A DNA stretch of 64,000 nucleotides from Stieleria sedimenti (GTDB lineage: Bacteria > Planctomycetota > Planctomycetia > Pirellulales > Pirellulaceae). Below the pieces are notes generated by a model. That model saw nothing but the letters and a program-made list of their open reading frames with translations, did no database searches and was not told where the DNA came from. Positions 27,771 through 40,120 of this stretch are shown piece after piece. The stretch is taken from assembly GCF_025060895.1 (NCBI RefSeq), contig NZ_JANZKV010000183.1:1-64000 (forward strand), read 5' to 3'. The translations under genes and the position numbers were made by a program. Every line of letters begins with the position of its first letter. Position 1 is the first letter of the stretch.

Positions 27771-29759
27771 ATGAAACTTCATCACGCCTTGCTCCTCTTG
27801 CCGATCGTTGGTCTTGTTTGCCTGTCAGCTAAGGCGAATGGCGAACCGGGACGACCGCCGAACGTCATTCTCTTTCTGGTCGACGACATGGGTTGGACGG
27901 ACGGGGGTGTCTTCGGCAGCGAATACTACGAGACGCCGAACATCGATGCCTTCGCCAAACAAGCGATGCGTTTCACCAACGCCTATGCGCATCCGCTGTG
28001 CTCGCCCAGTCGGGCCTCGATCTTGACCGGGCAGGAGGAATCTCGCCACGGCATCCTTTCCGCCCACGGACATCAGGAGCCAGAGCCGTGGGGCGCGCAG
28101 GTCTATCAGGCTGCTACACCAACAGACGAATACCTGCTCACCAAGAGTCGCCGTTACCTGGATCCGGATGCCACGACGCTGGCCGAAGCTTTTCTCGGTG
28201 CCGGCTACCGCACGGCTCACATGGGCAAATGGCACCTGGGCTTGACTCAAGAGCATTGGCCGGACCAGCACGGCTTCGAGGTCACGTTTCACTCCGCACC
28301 AGATCCCGGACCTCCCGGCAGCACCTATTTCTCACCGCACGGAGTTCACGCTGACGGTAAGCCTGGTGCGGCACGTCGAGTCGGCAATATTGTCGACGGA
28401 CCAGAAGGCGAACACATCGACGACCGGCTCGGTACCGAGGCAATCAAGTACATCACCGAACATAAGGACGAACCGTTCTACCTGAATCTGTGGATGTATG
28501 ACTGTCACGGCCCTTGGGAAGCGAAACAGGATCTCATTCAGAAGTTCGCCAGGAAGGAGTCTGGGCCCGACGGTCATACGAACCCGGTCTACGCCGCCAT
28601 GCTGAAGACGATGGACGACAACTTCGGACGAGTCATGACGGCGCTCGATGAACTCGGTATCGCCGACAACACCATTGTTGTTTTCTTTTCCGACAACGGC
28701 GGCAACACCCACAGCATGAGTGCGAGCGAACAGAAGCGCAAGATGGCCAATCCGAAGAGCAAGACGTATGGCTACACGAAGATTTACAACGACTACGCTG
28801 GTCTGCAGTATCCGACGAAGAATCTCGGTCTCCGCGATGGAAAAGGATCGCTTTATGAGGGCGGCGAACGTGTTCCTCTGATGGTTCGGTGGCCCGAACA
28901 CATTCCTGCGGGCTCGGTCAGCGAGACAATCGTTAATAATATCGACCTGTATCCCACGCTGCTTGAACTGACCGGCCAGGCCGAACCTGAGAATCATGTC
29001 ATCGATGGGAAGTCCTTCGCGAAGGTGCTCACAGAGGGCGTTGAGGCAACGGACCAAACGAGCGTCAGCTATTTTCCGTATCACGGCGGAGGCATCTCGG
29101 TGCGTGACGGCGATTGGAAATTCATCAGGCGTTACACCCGCAAACCGGACAGCTACGATGGCCTCGTCGAACTATTCAATCTCAAGGATGACCTCGCCGA
29201 ATCGAAGAATCTCGCTGCCGAAATGCCGGAGAAAGTGGCCGAGCTTGATCAGTTCATCAAAGCGCACTTTGAACGCACCGGCGGCCTTCCCCCGAAACTC
29301 AATCCAGACTTTCAACCGAGAACGACCACATCCGTAGGTTCGAGAACCCCGACGCACGGGCTCGTTCCCAAGCAATGCGAACTCGAGTCGATCGACGGCG
29401 GCATACGCGTGATTGCCCAGGGGAAGAATCCCTTCCTGGGAACGGCCCAAGTGAAACTGGACGGACCGATCACGCTGCGCCTGCAAGCTCGGGGCGTCGA
29501 TGGCAAGAGCGGGACGGGACGTGTTCAGTGGCGAACCCAAAAACAGACTGAGTTTCCTGCAACCGGCCAGACGGTGGACTTCGAAGTTCCTGAGTCGACA
29601 ACCTGGCAAGACATCACAGTGCAAGTGCCTGTCGAGGGACGAAGTCAGTTGCTTCGTCTGTATGTCCCAGCCACTGACGGTCTCGACATCCGCTCGATCC
29701 GCTGGAAAGCCCAGGACGGGAAACCGGTCCAGTGGGATTTTTCAACGGATGCCCGGTAA
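27771..29759 (+). CDS. exported sulfatase with C-terminal beta-sandwich extension
   Basis: 662 residues, longer than the usual 450-520. Signal peptide, FLVDDMGWTDGG (Asp38-Asp39), formylglycine site CSPSR at Cys77, GKWHLG, FFSDNGG, YEGGERVPLMVRWPEH. The sulfatase ends near residue 510 (HFERTGGLPPKLNPDF). The remaining ~140 residues (CELESIDGGIRVIAQGKNPF ... IRSIRWKAQD) form an all-beta domain that looks like a carbohydrate-binding or fibronectin-like module; it could target the enzyme to its polysaccharide. It lies 64 nt downstream of the previous sulfatase, probably in one transcript. Substrate unknown. Confidence 0.9.
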   Translation: MKLHHALLLLPIVGLVCLSAKANGEPGRPPNVILFLVDDMGWTDGGVFGSEYYETPNIDAFAKQAMRFTNAYAHPLCSPSRASILTGQEESRHGILSAHGHQEPEPWGAQVYQAATPTDEYLLTKSRRYLDPDATTLAEAFLGAGYRTAHMGKWHLGLTQEHWPDQHGFEVTFHSAPDPGPPGSTYFSPHGVHADGKPGAARRVGNIVDGPEGEHIDDRLGTEAIKYITEHKDEPFYLNLWMYDCHGPWEAKQDLIQKFARKESGPDGHTNPVYAAMLKTMDDNFGRVMTALDELGIADNTIVVFFSDNGGNTHSMSASEQKRKMANPKSKTYGYTKIYNDYAGLQYPTKNLGLRDGKGSLYEGGERVPLMVRWPEHIPAGSVSETIVNNIDLYPTLLELTGQAEPENHVIDGKSFAKVLTEGVEATDQTSVSYFPYHGGGISVRDGDWKFIRRYTRKPDSYDGLVELFNLKDDLAESKNLAAEMPEKVAELDQFIKAHFERTGGLPPKLNPDFQPRTTTSVGSRTPTHGLVPKQCELESIDGGIRVIAQGKNPFLGTAQVKLDGPITLRLQARGVDGKSGTGRVQWRTQKQTEFPATGQTVDFEVPESTTWQDITVQVPVEGRSQLLRLYVPATDGLDIRSIRWKAQDGKPVQWDFSTDAR

Positions 29760-30385
29760 GGCACGAACGCAAAAGCGGGATTCAGATCTCGCCCACAACG
29801 AAAAAGAGATCCATCAACGGAAATCGAATATGCTGAAATCTTTAACATTCTTTGCCCTCATCGGCTGCTTACTGTCGTCACTTGTGTCGGCAACCCGACG
29901 GAGTTGGCTGGTGAACATGCGCTGAAGGATGAGGATAGGAAAAAGCGATTGTCAACCGCCCTCGGTGCATGGCTCAGTTCGGTGAAAGAAGATGCAGGCA
30001 AACTGACCCCGATCAGCAGAAGCTCACCCCTGAGGTGACCGGCTCGCAACCTCAGAACGCACTTTCCAGAAAAAGGGAATTCGACGTCGGTGGCACAGAC
30101 CGCAGCCTGGCCGTTGAGCTCTCTAGGGACACGACAAGCAGCCCGCCTCTTGTAACCACAGCTTTGCCTCGGATGTCGCGGTGGTACTCCGCCGAGCACA
30201 TTTCACAAAGTTTTTCGTTAACGATGTCAGGAGATGATCGGCATTCATTTCGAACCCGAAGTCCGCCCGCGATCTCAAACCAGACCACATTGACGCCAGC
30301 GCGCTGTACGTCACGACGATCATCGCCGAGGCCTCGTCCATTCCAAGTTTTTATCGGCCTCTGACCCGACAGAACCCTAAAACAA
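29760..30385. other. 626-nt gap with a lone signal-peptide-like start
   Basis: At 29830 a short frame reads MLKSLTFFALIGCLLSSLVS and stops after 31 codons. It looks like the secretion signal of a lost gene, since nothing recognisable continues in any frame. The remainder up to the next sulfatase has no supported gene on either strand. The gap interrupts the spacing of the sulfatase run, and a separate promoter for the gene at 30386 is plausible but not identified. Confidence 0.5.
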
Positions 30386-31885
<1,500 letters not shown>

Positions 31886-31956
31886 CAATAGATGAATGCG
31901 GACACACACAATTGAGAAACATTATGTCGCATCCCTATCACAGATTCGGAAGGTCA

Positions 31957-32934
31957 ATGAAACGATTCAAAATAGCTCTGATGGTCTTGTTCTATTCGTT
32001 CATTGTCACCAACCAGTCGACACTTGGCGCTGAGCTGAATCTGACGGAAACAGATGACACGATTCGCATCACCCTGCGTGGAAAACCGGTCCTGCAGTAC
32101 ATCAAGAAATCGCAACCCGTTCCCGATGGACTGCCGCAATACTTCAGTCGCAGCGGCTACATTCATCCCGTTTACACTCCGACGGGTCAGGAGCTCACCG
32201 GAGACTATCCCGCGGATCATGCTCATCAACATGCGCTCTTTTTTGCGTGGGTGAAAAGCAAGTTTGACGGCAAGAGTGTCGACTTTTGGAATCAGGCAAA
32301 GGATCTCGGAAAAGTTGAATTCCGCGAAGTGCTGAACCTGGGTCGAGAGGAGCAAAGTGTCTCCTTCAGCGTCAAACACGCGTTCATGGTGAAAGATGGT
32401 GACAGGTGGATTGACGCACTCCACGAGGTCTGGACCGTCACCGTTCATCAAACGCCTGCCGACCACTTCCTTTTTGATGTCGTCAGCGTTCAGCAGTGCG
32501 CATCCGACAAGCCTCTGAGCCTGGCCGAATACCACTACGGCGGCATGGCGATCCGCGGCAACGTTCAGTGGCTGAAGGAAAAGGGGGACCACAGCATCAA
32601 TGAGGGAGACCTGCGTCTCCTGACCAGTGAAGGCAAAGACCGCTGGGAAGGCAATCACACTCGCCCCAACTGGGTCGCTTTCTTCGGTCAAATCGATGGC
32701 CGGGACGTATCGGCTGCCGTCTTTTGCAGTCCGATAAACTTCCGCGCGCCCCAACACGTGCGGATTCATCCTAACAAACCCTACTTCTGCTTTGCGCCCA
32801 TGGTGGAAGGTGCGTTCAAAATCACGCCCGGCAAGGAATACGCTTCACGATACCGCTACCTGGTGACTTCCAAAGCAGTCGACGTGCAAATGATCGAGAA
32901 GCACTGGGATGAATACGCGAAGACCGAGAAATAA
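31957..32934 (+). CDS. DUF6807 (PmoA-like) secreted protein
   Basis: 325 residues with a signal peptide (FKIALMVLFYSFIVTNQSTLG). The family pattern is clear: IHPVYTPTGQELTGDYPADH-AHQHALFFAWVKS, with His-rich HAHQHALF, then SLAEYHYGGMAIRG and HTRPNWVAFFGQIDG. DUF6807 proteins are found in planctomycete and Bacteroidota polysaccharide loci beside sulfatases; the reaction is unknown (the PmoA name is historical). An earlier TTG/ATG start (31912 or 31924) is open, but the signal peptide and GGAAGG just upstream favour 31957. Situated between two sulfatase genes in the same direction. Confidence 0.82.
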   Translation: MKRFKIALMVLFYSFIVTNQSTLGAELNLTETDDTIRITLRGKPVLQYIKKSQPVPDGLPQYFSRSGYIHPVYTPTGQELTGDYPADHAHQHALFFAWVKSKFDGKSVDFWNQAKDLGKVEFREVLNLGREEQSVSFSVKHAFMVKDGDRWIDALHEVWTVTVHQTPADHFLFDVVSVQQCASDKPLSLAEYHYGGMAIRGNVQWLKEKGDHSINEGDLRLLTSEGKDRWEGNHTRPNWVAFFGQIDGRDVSAAVFCSPINFRAPQHVRIHPNKPYFCFAPMVEGAFKITPGKEYASRYRYLVTSKAVDVQMIEKHWDEYAKTEK

Positions 32935-32985
32935 CGTCCTCCGCAGCCAGGGTTCATCCGTTGCCAATCCTCACAAAGATCAACA

Positions 32986-34326
32986 ATGAAGTTCGTCCAA
33001 TCATTCACAGCTTTTCTACTGCTTGCTTCGGTTGCCTCCGCAGCTAGTTCTGATCGGCCGAACATTGTTGTCTTCCTGACGGACGATCAGGGATACGGTG
33101 ATCTGGGTTGCTATGGATCGGAAGACATCGCCACGCCGAACATCGACCGGTTGTGCGTCGAAGGCATGAAGTTCACCAGCTTCTATGTTCACAACCGCTG
33201 TTCACCGACGCGTGCCGCTTTGATGACTGGCTGTCATGCCCAGCGAGTTGGCGTTGACAATGTGGTTTACCGGAGAGAAAGAATCGGACTTCACGCCGAT
33301 GAGATCACGATTGCGGAACTTCTGAAAACGGCGGGCTACGCGACCGGGATCGTCGGTAAATGGCATCTCGGCGAATGGGATGATTTCAACCCGGTGAACC
33401 ATGGCTTCGACAGCTTCTTCGGTTTCATGGAGTGCGATGACAAGAAAACAACCGCAATCTATCGCAATAAGGAAATCGTCGAGAAAATTAAACACAAGAC
33501 GGATGGCATCCACTCGCCAAAGCTACTCGCCGCTGGCATTGAGTTCATCAAACAGCACAAAGAACAGCCCTTCTTCCTTTACTACGCTTCGCCACTGCCG
33601 CATGTGAAGTGGCTTCCCCATCCCCGTTTCAAGGGAAGCTCCAAACAAGGTACCTACGGAGATGTGGTGCAGGAGATTGATTGGCAAGTCGGTGAGTTGA
33701 TGAAAACACTCGAAGAACTCGACCTCGCCGAGAACACGCTCGTCGTCTTTGCGTCCGATAACGGACCGCAGCTCAACGTGGAAGGTTACGGGAGTGCTGG
33801 AGTGCTGCGAGACGGCAAATGGACTAACTTTGAAGGCGGTATTCGAGTTCCCTGCATCATGCGGTGGCCAAGCGCGATTCCCCCGAATTCGACCAATGAT
33901 GAAATCACCGCGATCATCGACCTGCTTCCGACGTTTTGTTCCATCGCAGGTGTGGCCCCGCCAGCGGACCGAGTGATCGACGGTCGCAACATCCTTCCTT
34001 ACATGCGAGGTGAGCAAGTTGACACGCCGATTCATGACTCCTTCATCGTGCCGAGTGCGAGCATTCGCCACGGGGATTGGAAGCTGCTTGTCAAAGGCCA
34101 GAATCCCGGCGGCGGAAAGTCAGATCGGGTCGGCAAAACAGACCGAGTCCCGGCACCTGCTGGTGCTATGTTCAATCTGAAAATCGATCCGAGTGAATCA
34201 ACCAACGTTGCCGCCGAGTACCCAGATCAGGTCGCCGAGCTGACCAATAGGATGAGCGATTTTATGAAAGACCTCGATGCACATTCTCGCCCCATTGGAA
34301 GCCTGTCAACGGAGAGCGGCAAGTAA
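32986..34326 (+). CDS. exported sulfatase
   Basis: 446 residues: signal peptide SFTAFLLLASVASA, FLTDDQGYGDLGCYG (DDQ in place of DDL), formylglycine CSPTR at Cys72, GKWHLGEWDDF, FASDNGPQLNVEG, FEGGIRVPCIMRWPS. It is close in organisation to the sulfatase at 30386 (RAALMTGCH...RVG both), so the two are probable paralogues from duplication within the locus. Gene spacing is 51 nt after DUF6807. Substrate unknown. Confidence 0.9.
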   Translation: MKFVQSFTAFLLLASVASAASSDRPNIVVFLTDDQGYGDLGCYGSEDIATPNIDRLCVEGMKFTSFYVHNRCSPTRAALMTGCHAQRVGVDNVVYRRERIGLHADEITIAELLKTAGYATGIVGKWHLGEWDDFNPVNHGFDSFFGFMECDDKKTTAIYRNKEIVEKIKHKTDGIHSPKLLAAGIEFIKQHKEQPFFLYYASPLPHVKWLPHPRFKGSSKQGTYGDVVQEIDWQVGELMKTLEELDLAENTLVVFASDNGPQLNVEGYGSAGVLRDGKWTNFEGGIRVPCIMRWPSAIPPNSTNDEITAIIDLLPTFCSIAGVAPPADRVIDGRNILPYMRGEQVDTPIHDSFIVPSASIRHGDWKLLVKGQNPGGGKSDRVGKTDRVPAPAGAMFNLKIDPSESTNVAAEYPDQVAELTNRMSDFMKDLDAHSRPIGSLSTESGK

Positions 34327-34427
34327 ATACTTACCCAGCGAAGTGGTCGGTTCTCATCGGCCTCTCGCTTACCCGTCGTAGTGGACGAGGTTACGAGTCC
34401 CTCTCGCCAGAGAATTAGAAATTAGAG

Positions 34428-35891
34428 ATGACAAATATGAACAAGATCTGCTTGGTATTCCTGCTGATTGTCTCATCGTTTGGTGTCACCAGGGCCGACG
34501 CGGCTGATCAGCCGATGAATGTGCTGTTTCTGGTTGCCGATGATTTGAACAGTTGGCTGCTGGACGATGCGGATCGCTACGCGGGTAAAGTCGTCGCGCC
34601 GAACCTTCGCAAGCTGGCTGACAGTGGCGTCAACTTCACGCGAGCGTATACCGCAGCGCCGGTTTGTTCGCCTTCTCGCACCGCATTCTTTTCTGGCATC
34701 GCGCCCTGGAAGTCCGGGATCTACAACAACGCGCAGACCATCAACAAGAGTGAGGTAGTGAACCGGGACGAAGTGCTATCACTGGCAGGACTGTTCAAGA
34801 AGAACGGCTACGGCACTTTTGGGTACGGCAAAATCACTCACGGCTGGGACCAGAAAGAACACTGGGATGACAAAGTTGGCCACAAACGCGATCCGGCTCC
34901 TCCCGGTGCGCCTCTGGCCGGACTCAGCGGGGGAGAACAGGATTGGGGAATAATCCATCTCACTGAAGAGCAAATGAATGACACCGGCGGAGCCGACAAG
35001 GCCATCGCAGTTTTGGAGAAACAACACGACAAGCCATTCTTCCTGGCATACGGCACGTTCAATCCTCACATGCCCTGGTATGTGCCGAAGAAGTATTTTG
35101 ACATGTACCCTCTGGACCAGATTGTCCTTCCCGAGCTTAAGGAGGATGACCTGGACGACCTTCCTCCTTTGGCCAAAGCGGTGAGTGACGGGATCGGGAG
35201 CTTCGCCGACAAGGTCATCGAGTCTGGCCAGCACAAAGAGGCGGTGCAGGCTTACCTGGCCACAACTACCTACGTCGACACTCAATTCGGGCGTGTCCTC
35301 GACGCCCTCGAAAACAGTCCGTACAAGGACAACACGATTGTGGTCTTCCTCACTGATCACGGATTTCACCTTGGAGAAAAACATCACTGGCAAAAGACGA
35401 CGCTCTGGGAGGAAGGCACGCACACTTTATTGATGTTTCGCGCGCCGGGAGTCAGCCAAACCGGCGGCGTGTCTGAACGGTTCGTTTCCCTGATGGACAT
35501 CTATCCGACTCTTGCGGAACTCTGCGGCCTCACGCCGCCTGCGCACATCGATGGACGCTCGTTAGTTCCGCTGCTCAAGGCCCCAAAGGCCCCGTGGAAG
35601 AGCACCGCCATCACCGGTTTGTGCGATAAAAGCAAAACAGATCTGGCCTACATCAGCATCCGCAACGAACTCGGACGCTACACCCGTTACGGGGCGAACG
35701 AAGAGGAATTCTACGACACCACCAAGGACCCTCATGAGTGGACTAACCAGATCGACAACCCGGAATACGCCACCACCGTCAAAAAGCTCCGCGCCCTGGT
35801 CCCCAGTTTCGAGGAGGCCGCTCAACCCCTTCCCTCTGCCCTGACCAAGGAGCGCAGGGAAACTCGAGAAAAGAAGAAAGAGAAAAAATAG
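34428..35891 (+). CDS. exported sulfatase, iduronate-2-sulfatase type
   Basis: 487 residues. Signal peptide ([15 protein letters not shown]), [11 protein letters not shown], formylglycine CSPSR at Cys80 followed by [17 protein letters not shown], and [10 protein letters not shown], the subgroup marks of iduronate-2-sulfatase-like enzymes. [25 protein letters not shown] is likewise typical of that group, where DHGFHLGE replaces DNG. Such enzymes often act on uronic-acid or galactan sulfates. The C-terminus is basic ([14 protein letters not shown]). An alternative ATG at 34437 would also work. Followed closely by the oxidoreductase gene. Confidence 0.88.
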   Translation: MTNMNKICLVFLLIVSSFGVTRADAADQPMNVLFLVADDLNSWLLDDADRYAGKVVAPNLRKLADSGVNFTRAYTAAPVCSPSRTAFFSGIAPWKSGIYNNAQTINKSEVVNRDEVLSLAGLFKKNGYGTFGYGKITHGWDQKEHWDDKVGHKRDPAPPGAPLAGLSGGEQDWGIIHLTEEQMNDTGGADKAIAVLEKQHDKPFFLAYGTFNPHMPWYVPKKYFDMYPLDQIVLPELKEDDLDDLPPLAKAVSDGIGSFADKVIESGQHKEAVQAYLATTTYVDTQFGRVLDALENSPYKDNTIVVFLTDHGFHLGEKHHWQKTTLWEEGTHTLLMFRAPGVSQTGGVSERFVSLMDIYPTLAELCGLTPPAHIDGRSLVPLLKAPKAPWKSTAITGLCDKSKTDLAYISIRNELGRYTRYGANEEEFYDTTKDPHEWTNQIDNPEYATTVKKLRALVPSFEEAAQPLPSALTKERRETREKKKEKK

Positions 35892-35929
35892 TCCAACCCT
35901 TTCACATCGTGAGCACAAGCTGACCAATC

Positions 35930-37204
35930 ATGAACTTATCACCTCAAAATCACGCTTCACGTCGAACGGCGTTGAAATCAATCGGCGCGACCACCGCGTT
36001 GGCCGCGTCTGGCGTCTTACCGTCAACGACTTATGCCGCACCGTCAACTTCCGCTAGCGACAAGTTACGCGTTGGATTGATCGGCGCTGGCGGGCGGGCC
36101 AAGTGGCTGACGCGCGCGTTGTCTCGCGAATCCCATCGAGCCGAATTGGTTGCCGTAAGCGATTGTTACCTTCCGCAGATCGACGCCCTTGCGGCTGATA
36201 ACGAGAAGGATCCGAAGGCCGGTGATTCCTGGCGACGCTATCAGAACTACGAACAAATGTTCGAGCAGGAAGATCTCGATGCGGTCATGATCGCGACGCC
36301 GGATCATGTGCGCGTGCGAGCGGCAATCATCGCCTGTGCCAAGGGCCTGGATGTCTACGCGGAAAAGCCGCTCAGTTTCAGCATTCCGGAAGGCCGCGCC
36401 CTGGTCAAAGCGGTGCGAAAGCACGAACGCATTTTGCAGGTCGGCACGCAGCAACGCAGCACGCCGATCAATCAATATGCGTGCGAGTTCATTCGTGACG
36501 GTGGACTTGGGAAAGTCGCCACGATCCTCGTGAAGAAGTACTCAGGCTCTCGGCCTGTGACAGGCCTCGCCCGACAACCCGTTCCCGAAGGCATGGACTG
36601 GAATCGATTTTGTGACCAGGCAACGTTGCTCGATTATCACGAACAGCTTCATCGTCGGTGGCGAAATTTCGATACCTTCACAGGAGGCCCCATCTGTGAT
36701 CGTGGGTCGCACGCGCTGGACATGGTTCATTTGGCGATGGGTTGGGAGAACGTCGCCCCCACTCGGATCGAACCCACCACAGAAGCGGAGAATGACAGGG
36801 ACCGCGGTGTGAGGTTGTATTACCCGGACGGCACCGTCATTCGACTGGAAAGCACGGACGGACCGGCGTTCGGCGGCATCTTTATTGGCGAACGAGGCAA
36901 GGTAGAAATCAATCGAGGACGCTTCGCCTGTAATCCGAAGGATTTGCTTCAGCCTTTCACCGGATCACAAACCGAATCGCATGTCGGCAACTGGCTGGAT
37001 TGCATTGAAACCCGCGAACAGCCCAATGCGCCGGTGGAAGTCGGCCATTTGATTACCAGTGTCGCGCACTTGATCAACATCTGTCGCACCACAGGCCGCA
37101 CGATCAACTGGGACGCCACCAAAGAGCAAATCATCGGCGATGACGCCGCCAATGCATTGCTGACCAAGGAACGACGTCCCGAATTCTCGCTTCCCACTGT
37201 TTAG
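35930..37204 (+). CDS. Gfo/Idh/MocA-family oxidoreductase, Tat exported
   Basis: 424 residues. Twin-arginine-like start ([20 protein letters not shown]). The Rossmann motif [13 protein letters not shown] binds NAD(P), then [29 protein letters not shown] and YAEKPLSF, with the catalytic Lys in EKP. The C-terminal sheet domain has [20 protein letters not shown]. Exported members in planctomycetes probably act with tightly bound cofactor on sugars, for example oxidising C3 hydroxyls. The DUF1080 gene that follows 14 nt later suits a 3-keto-sugar route. Substrate not known. Confidence 0.9.
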   Translation: MNLSPQNHASRRTALKSIGATTALAASGVLPSTTYAAPSTSASDKLRVGLIGAGGRAKWLTRALSRESHRAELVAVSDCYLPQIDALAADNEKDPKAGDSWRRYQNYEQMFEQEDLDAVMIATPDHVRVRAAIIACAKGLDVYAEKPLSFSIPEGRALVKAVRKHERILQVGTQQRSTPINQYACEFIRDGGLGKVATILVKKYSGSRPVTGLARQPVPEGMDWNRFCDQATLLDYHEQLHRRWRNFDTFTGGPICDRGSHALDMVHLAMGWENVAPTRIEPTTEAENDRDRGVRLYYPDGTVIRLESTDGPAFGGIFIGERGKVEINRGRFACNPKDLLQPFTGSQTESHVGNWLDCIETREQPNAPVEVGHLITSVAHLINICRTTGRTINWDATKEQIIGDDAANALLTKERRPEFSLPTV

Positions 37205-37218
37205 CCACAGGAACGTAA

Positions 37219-37929
37219 ATGCTTTCTCACTTCTTTCGTCGTTTGAATCGTGCGAAAACGCGACGGTGTCGGTCAACGATCGCGCTCGCTGCGATCGCGG
37301 TCTTGATGTGCTGTGGCACCGCCTTCGCCGATGATTGGGTTACCCTGTTCGATGGTAAAAGCCTCGATGGCTGGAAACCGTCCCGCGACAACACGCAGTT
37401 CGCGCTCACCGACCAAGTCATTATTGGCACGAGTTCTGGCCAGACTCAGTTTCTGCACACGGTCGAGGAGTACGGTGACTTCGAGCTTGAACTGGAAGTC
37501 AAACTTCATGACACCGACTTAAACTCGGGGATTCAATTCCGGACGAAGCTGACGCGTACCAACGACGCCGGAAAAGTTCGTCCGTCCGTTCACGGACCAC
37601 AGGTCGATATCGGTAAATCTCCTGGACGCAGCGGACACATCTTTAACCAGGGCAATGGTGCCTGGATCACGCCCAAAGAAGACTGGACTCGGAACGAGCT
37701 AATGGTCAACGGGGAATGGAACAAGCTGCGTGTAGTGGCCGTTGGTCCGCGAATTCAAACCTGGATCAATGGCAAACAGGTGGGGGATGTCACTGATTCC
37801 GAAGCCTACGCGAAGTATCCCTCGGGTGTGATCGCACTGCAGGTACACGGTGTCAAGAAGTCACCGGAGAAGGCACGACACGTTTCGTTTCGGTCGATTC
37901 GCATTCGCAGAATCGAATCCGCCAAGTAG
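37219..37929 (+). CDS. DUF1080 protein (3-keto-disaccharide hydrolase type)
   Basis: 236 residues: signal peptide ([19 protein letters not shown]), then [19 protein letters not shown], the family opening, and a concanavalin-like beta-sandwich ([49 protein letters not shown]). DUF1080 members include hydrolases that cleave 3-keto-glycosides made by Gfo/Idh/MocA enzymes, so its position directly after such a gene is telling. Probably the last gene of the sulfatase operon; broken genes follow. Activity is inferred from family and context. Confidence 0.88.
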   Translation: MLSHFFRRLNRAKTRRCRSTIALAAIAVLMCCGTAFADDWVTLFDGKSLDGWKPSRDNTQFALTDQVIIGTSSGQTQFLHTVEEYGDFELELEVKLHDTDLNSGIQFRTKLTRTNDAGKVRPSVHGPQVDIGKSPGRSGHIFNQGNGAWITPKEDWTRNELMVNGEWNKLRVVAVGPRIQTWINGKQVGDVTDSEAYAKYPSGVIALQVHGVKKSPEKARHVSFRSIRIRRIESAK

Positions 37930-37985
37930 CACCCGATCATCCAAATCCTTCACGAAGACATGAACACCGGACCACGTTCGAGTAT

Positions 37986-38351
37986 TTGATTCATTGCAGC
38001 TTGACGGTCGGTCGCATCGATCCAGCGCAGGAAACAGCGGACTACACAACCGATGTCAGGCAGACCGCTGGTGCTGAACTCGACGCAGATGGAAAGTCAC
38101 TTTTGCAAGAGGACCTACGGTCACCATGCACCGAAGAGATTGCCGTGTTCCGCGCGTTCGCAAGGACCGTATCGGAGGGGGGCGATGGCTTCGTTGTTCT
38201 CGACACGGCCCCGACCGGACACACGATCTTATGGCTCGATTCGGCGCTCGCTTACCATCGTGAAGTGACTCGCCAGACCCATCAGATGCCCGAATCTGTC
38301 GAGCAACTGTTGCCGCGTCTACGTGATCGGAACTTCACTCGGCCAGCCTGA
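37986..38351 (+). pseudogene. internal fragment of an ArsA-type arsenite-efflux ATPase
   Basis: About 110 codons read VGRIDPAQETADYTTDV...GAELDADGKSLLQEDLRSPC then TEEIAVFRAFARTVSEGGDG FVVLDTAPTGHTILWLDSAL, matching ArsA (EDLRSPCTEEIAVF and the DTAPTGHT signature, which follows the switch region). The P-loop and the upstream half are absent, as is the second nucleotide domain. No arsenic genes are near. It sits in sequence otherwise without intact genes. Confidence 0.75.
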
Positions 38352-38505
38352 AATGAATCGGGAGGGAGCCGGCCGTACGGCGAAGGAATGATCCGGAAAT
38401 CCTCCAGGTTTTCCCTTGATATCTGGTTCGCATAGGTCCATCCATAACTGTTCTCGTTAAACGCATAGGTGCTGGGCACCGACAGCAGTTGGACATTCGC
38501 CCAAC

Positions 38506-38943
38506 TCAATTAGGTTGGTCCAACCGCCGCAGGTTCGCGGCGATGGCGCGACGATCGTCAAGGGTGACGATCTTTCCGCTACGGCACGACTGAGTCTCGC
38601 ATGTAAGGCGTGTGTGAGCACGAAATTGTGGGACTTCGCCATGGTTCACGTGCCAAGACGCTGAACAACTCGCAATCCACTGACCTGTCGCATCCATCGT
38701 AAACTTACCATTGCTTCCCACTGTAGCGTCAGAAGGCCGAACGAGCTGTCTTTCAAAGTCTTGCTGGCCGTGCAACTGGGAGACTTGCACTTCCTGGAGA
38801 TGGCAACCCACGGGATTGGCGAAATAAATCTTGCTCCCGTCACTCGAAAACTGAACATCGTCCACGGGACCGCTAATCCGACCGATGTAACGAAGATTGC
38901 CGGTTGGCATATTCCACAACGACAATCGATCATTTCCTCCCAC
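38506..38943 (-). pseudogene. WD40-repeat protein fragment
   Basis: About 145 codons with WD40-type strands (GGNDRLSLWNMPTGNLRYIG, DDVQFSSDGSKIYFANP, TVGSNGKFTMDATGQWIASC). The frame stays open a little upstream to about 38975 without a start or signal peptide, and it ends abruptly. It could be the C-terminal piece of a kinase like that at 40113 or of an independent propeller. The strand is opposite to the intact kinase. Confidence 0.55.
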
Positions 38944-39094
38944 GACGAGAAGCGATACTAAATTCGGGACTGCGTGCTTTTGAAATGGAGTTCGGCAAAG
39001 GGTTGCAATGATTCATCGGCCGGGGGCGCAGCAGTGACTCGGCACGCCGGAAAAAGAATGCCCAAAAAGAAGCTTGCAAGCACAAGGCGATACT

Positions 39095-39319
39095 TCAATC
39101 GATACTGTCACTTCCCTCGCGATATTTTTGCCGAATAACTGCGACAGCATTTACCATAGCGTCCCGATAGGCAACGCGGCGTTCGTGAAGTTTTGCATGG
39201 AACACTGGTTTCGGTTCGTTCTGCGCTGGCGTCAGGCTCGGTATCACGACGAACCCAGCGCAAGCGATGAGGAGAAAGCTGACCATAGTTGTGGGAAGGA
39301 TGACGCAGCGCATCGTCAA
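39095..39319 (-). CDS. small putative secreted protein
   Basis: 74 residues. Signal-like start MRCVILPTTMVSFLLIACAG FVVIPSLTPAQ (the in-frame second Met is preferred), followed by a helical stretch KLHERRVAYRDAMVNAVAVI RQKYREGSDSID. The helix resembles the start of coiled-coil planctomycete proteins that continue much longer, so this may be truncated. No clear ribosome site. The flanking 39320-39553 and 38976-39094 hold nothing I can support. Confidence 0.35.
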   Translation of the reverse strand: MTMRCVILPTTMVSFLLIACAGFVVIPSLTPAQNEPKPVFHAKLHERRVAYRDAMVNAVAVIRQKYREGSDSID

Positions 39320-39553
39320 GAGATTCGCACTAGCACGGGTGCTAGCTTGCTTCTGGAGTAAACCGCCCCAAACTCTTGATCAACCTGATATGGTAGGCGA
39401 AGATTCGAGGCAATGTACTAGGGAGCAAGACTTCCACGTTCAACCGCGCTGAATTTAGGAATTTGAAAAATTCTTGTGGTCGATTCATCGATGAACGTTG
39501 CCTAGGAACACCGCAAGCATGCCTATTTTGCACTGCGCCCCCTGATTTCTCCG

Positions 39554-40120
39554 ATGGTGATGGAAGACAGCGTTAATCTCGAGCAATATCGCAACTACCT
39601 GCGAGTCTTGGCTGATATGCAGCTGAATCCACGATTACGCGCTAAGGAAGACGTTTCCGACGTCGTTCAGATCACGCTGTTACAGGCGCATCGAGATCAG
39701 GGCAATTTCCGAGGGAAATCGGAGGGTGAGCTTCGTTCGTGGTTAAAAACGATTGTCACCCACACCTTGATTAACCTTGCCAAGAAGTACCAGGCTCGGA
39801 AGCGAGATCTACGGATCGAACGCTCGATCGATCAGCAGATGCAGGAGTCGGCAATACGGATTGTTGGAGAACTTTCCGCAGATCAGACCTCGCCTAGCGA
39901 ACATGTCATGCGACAAGAGCGAGCCGAACAACTTGCCGATGCAATGTCGTTGCTGCTGGAAGATGAATGTGAGGCCGTGATGCTGAAGCATGTTCACGAC
40001 TGGAAAGTTGCAGACATTGCTGAGCATCTGGGGCGGTCACCAGAAGGCGTTGCCGGGCTATTACGGAGAGGTCTCAAAAAGCTCCGCAGGTCAATGCAGG
40101 AGTCTGAGCATCATGGCTGA
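39554..40120 (+). CDS. ECF RNA polymerase sigma factor (kinase-linked type)
   Basis: 188 residues. Region 2 reads ARLRAKEDVSDVVQITLLQA-like (seen as RLRAKEDVSDVVQITLLQAH) with the DVVQ helix; region 4 is CEAVMLKHVHDWKVADIAEH-LGRSPEGVAGLLRRGLKKLR, a helix-turn-helix for the -35 element. The gene ends 8 nt inside the kinase gene, so the two are translationally linked. This sigma-kinase arrangement is a known planctomycete ECF subgroup in which the Ser/Thr kinase may control the sigma factor in place of an anti-sigma protein. Alternative start ATG at 39560. Target promoters unknown. Confidence 0.88.
   Translation: MVMEDSVNLEQYRNYLRVLADMQLNPRLRAKEDVSDVVQITLLQAHRDQGNFRGKSEGELRSWLKTIVTHTLINLAKKYQARKRDLRIERSIDQQMQESAIRIVGELSADQTSPSEHVMRQERAEQLADAMSLLLEDECEAVMLKHVHDWKVADIAEHLGRSPEGVAGLLRRGLKKLRRSMQESEHHG

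Noticed and set aside
39990-40112. Upstream extension of the kinase frame
   Set aside because: It overlaps most of sigma region 4 in another frame; ATG 40113 gives the typical N-terminus and the normal short overlap.
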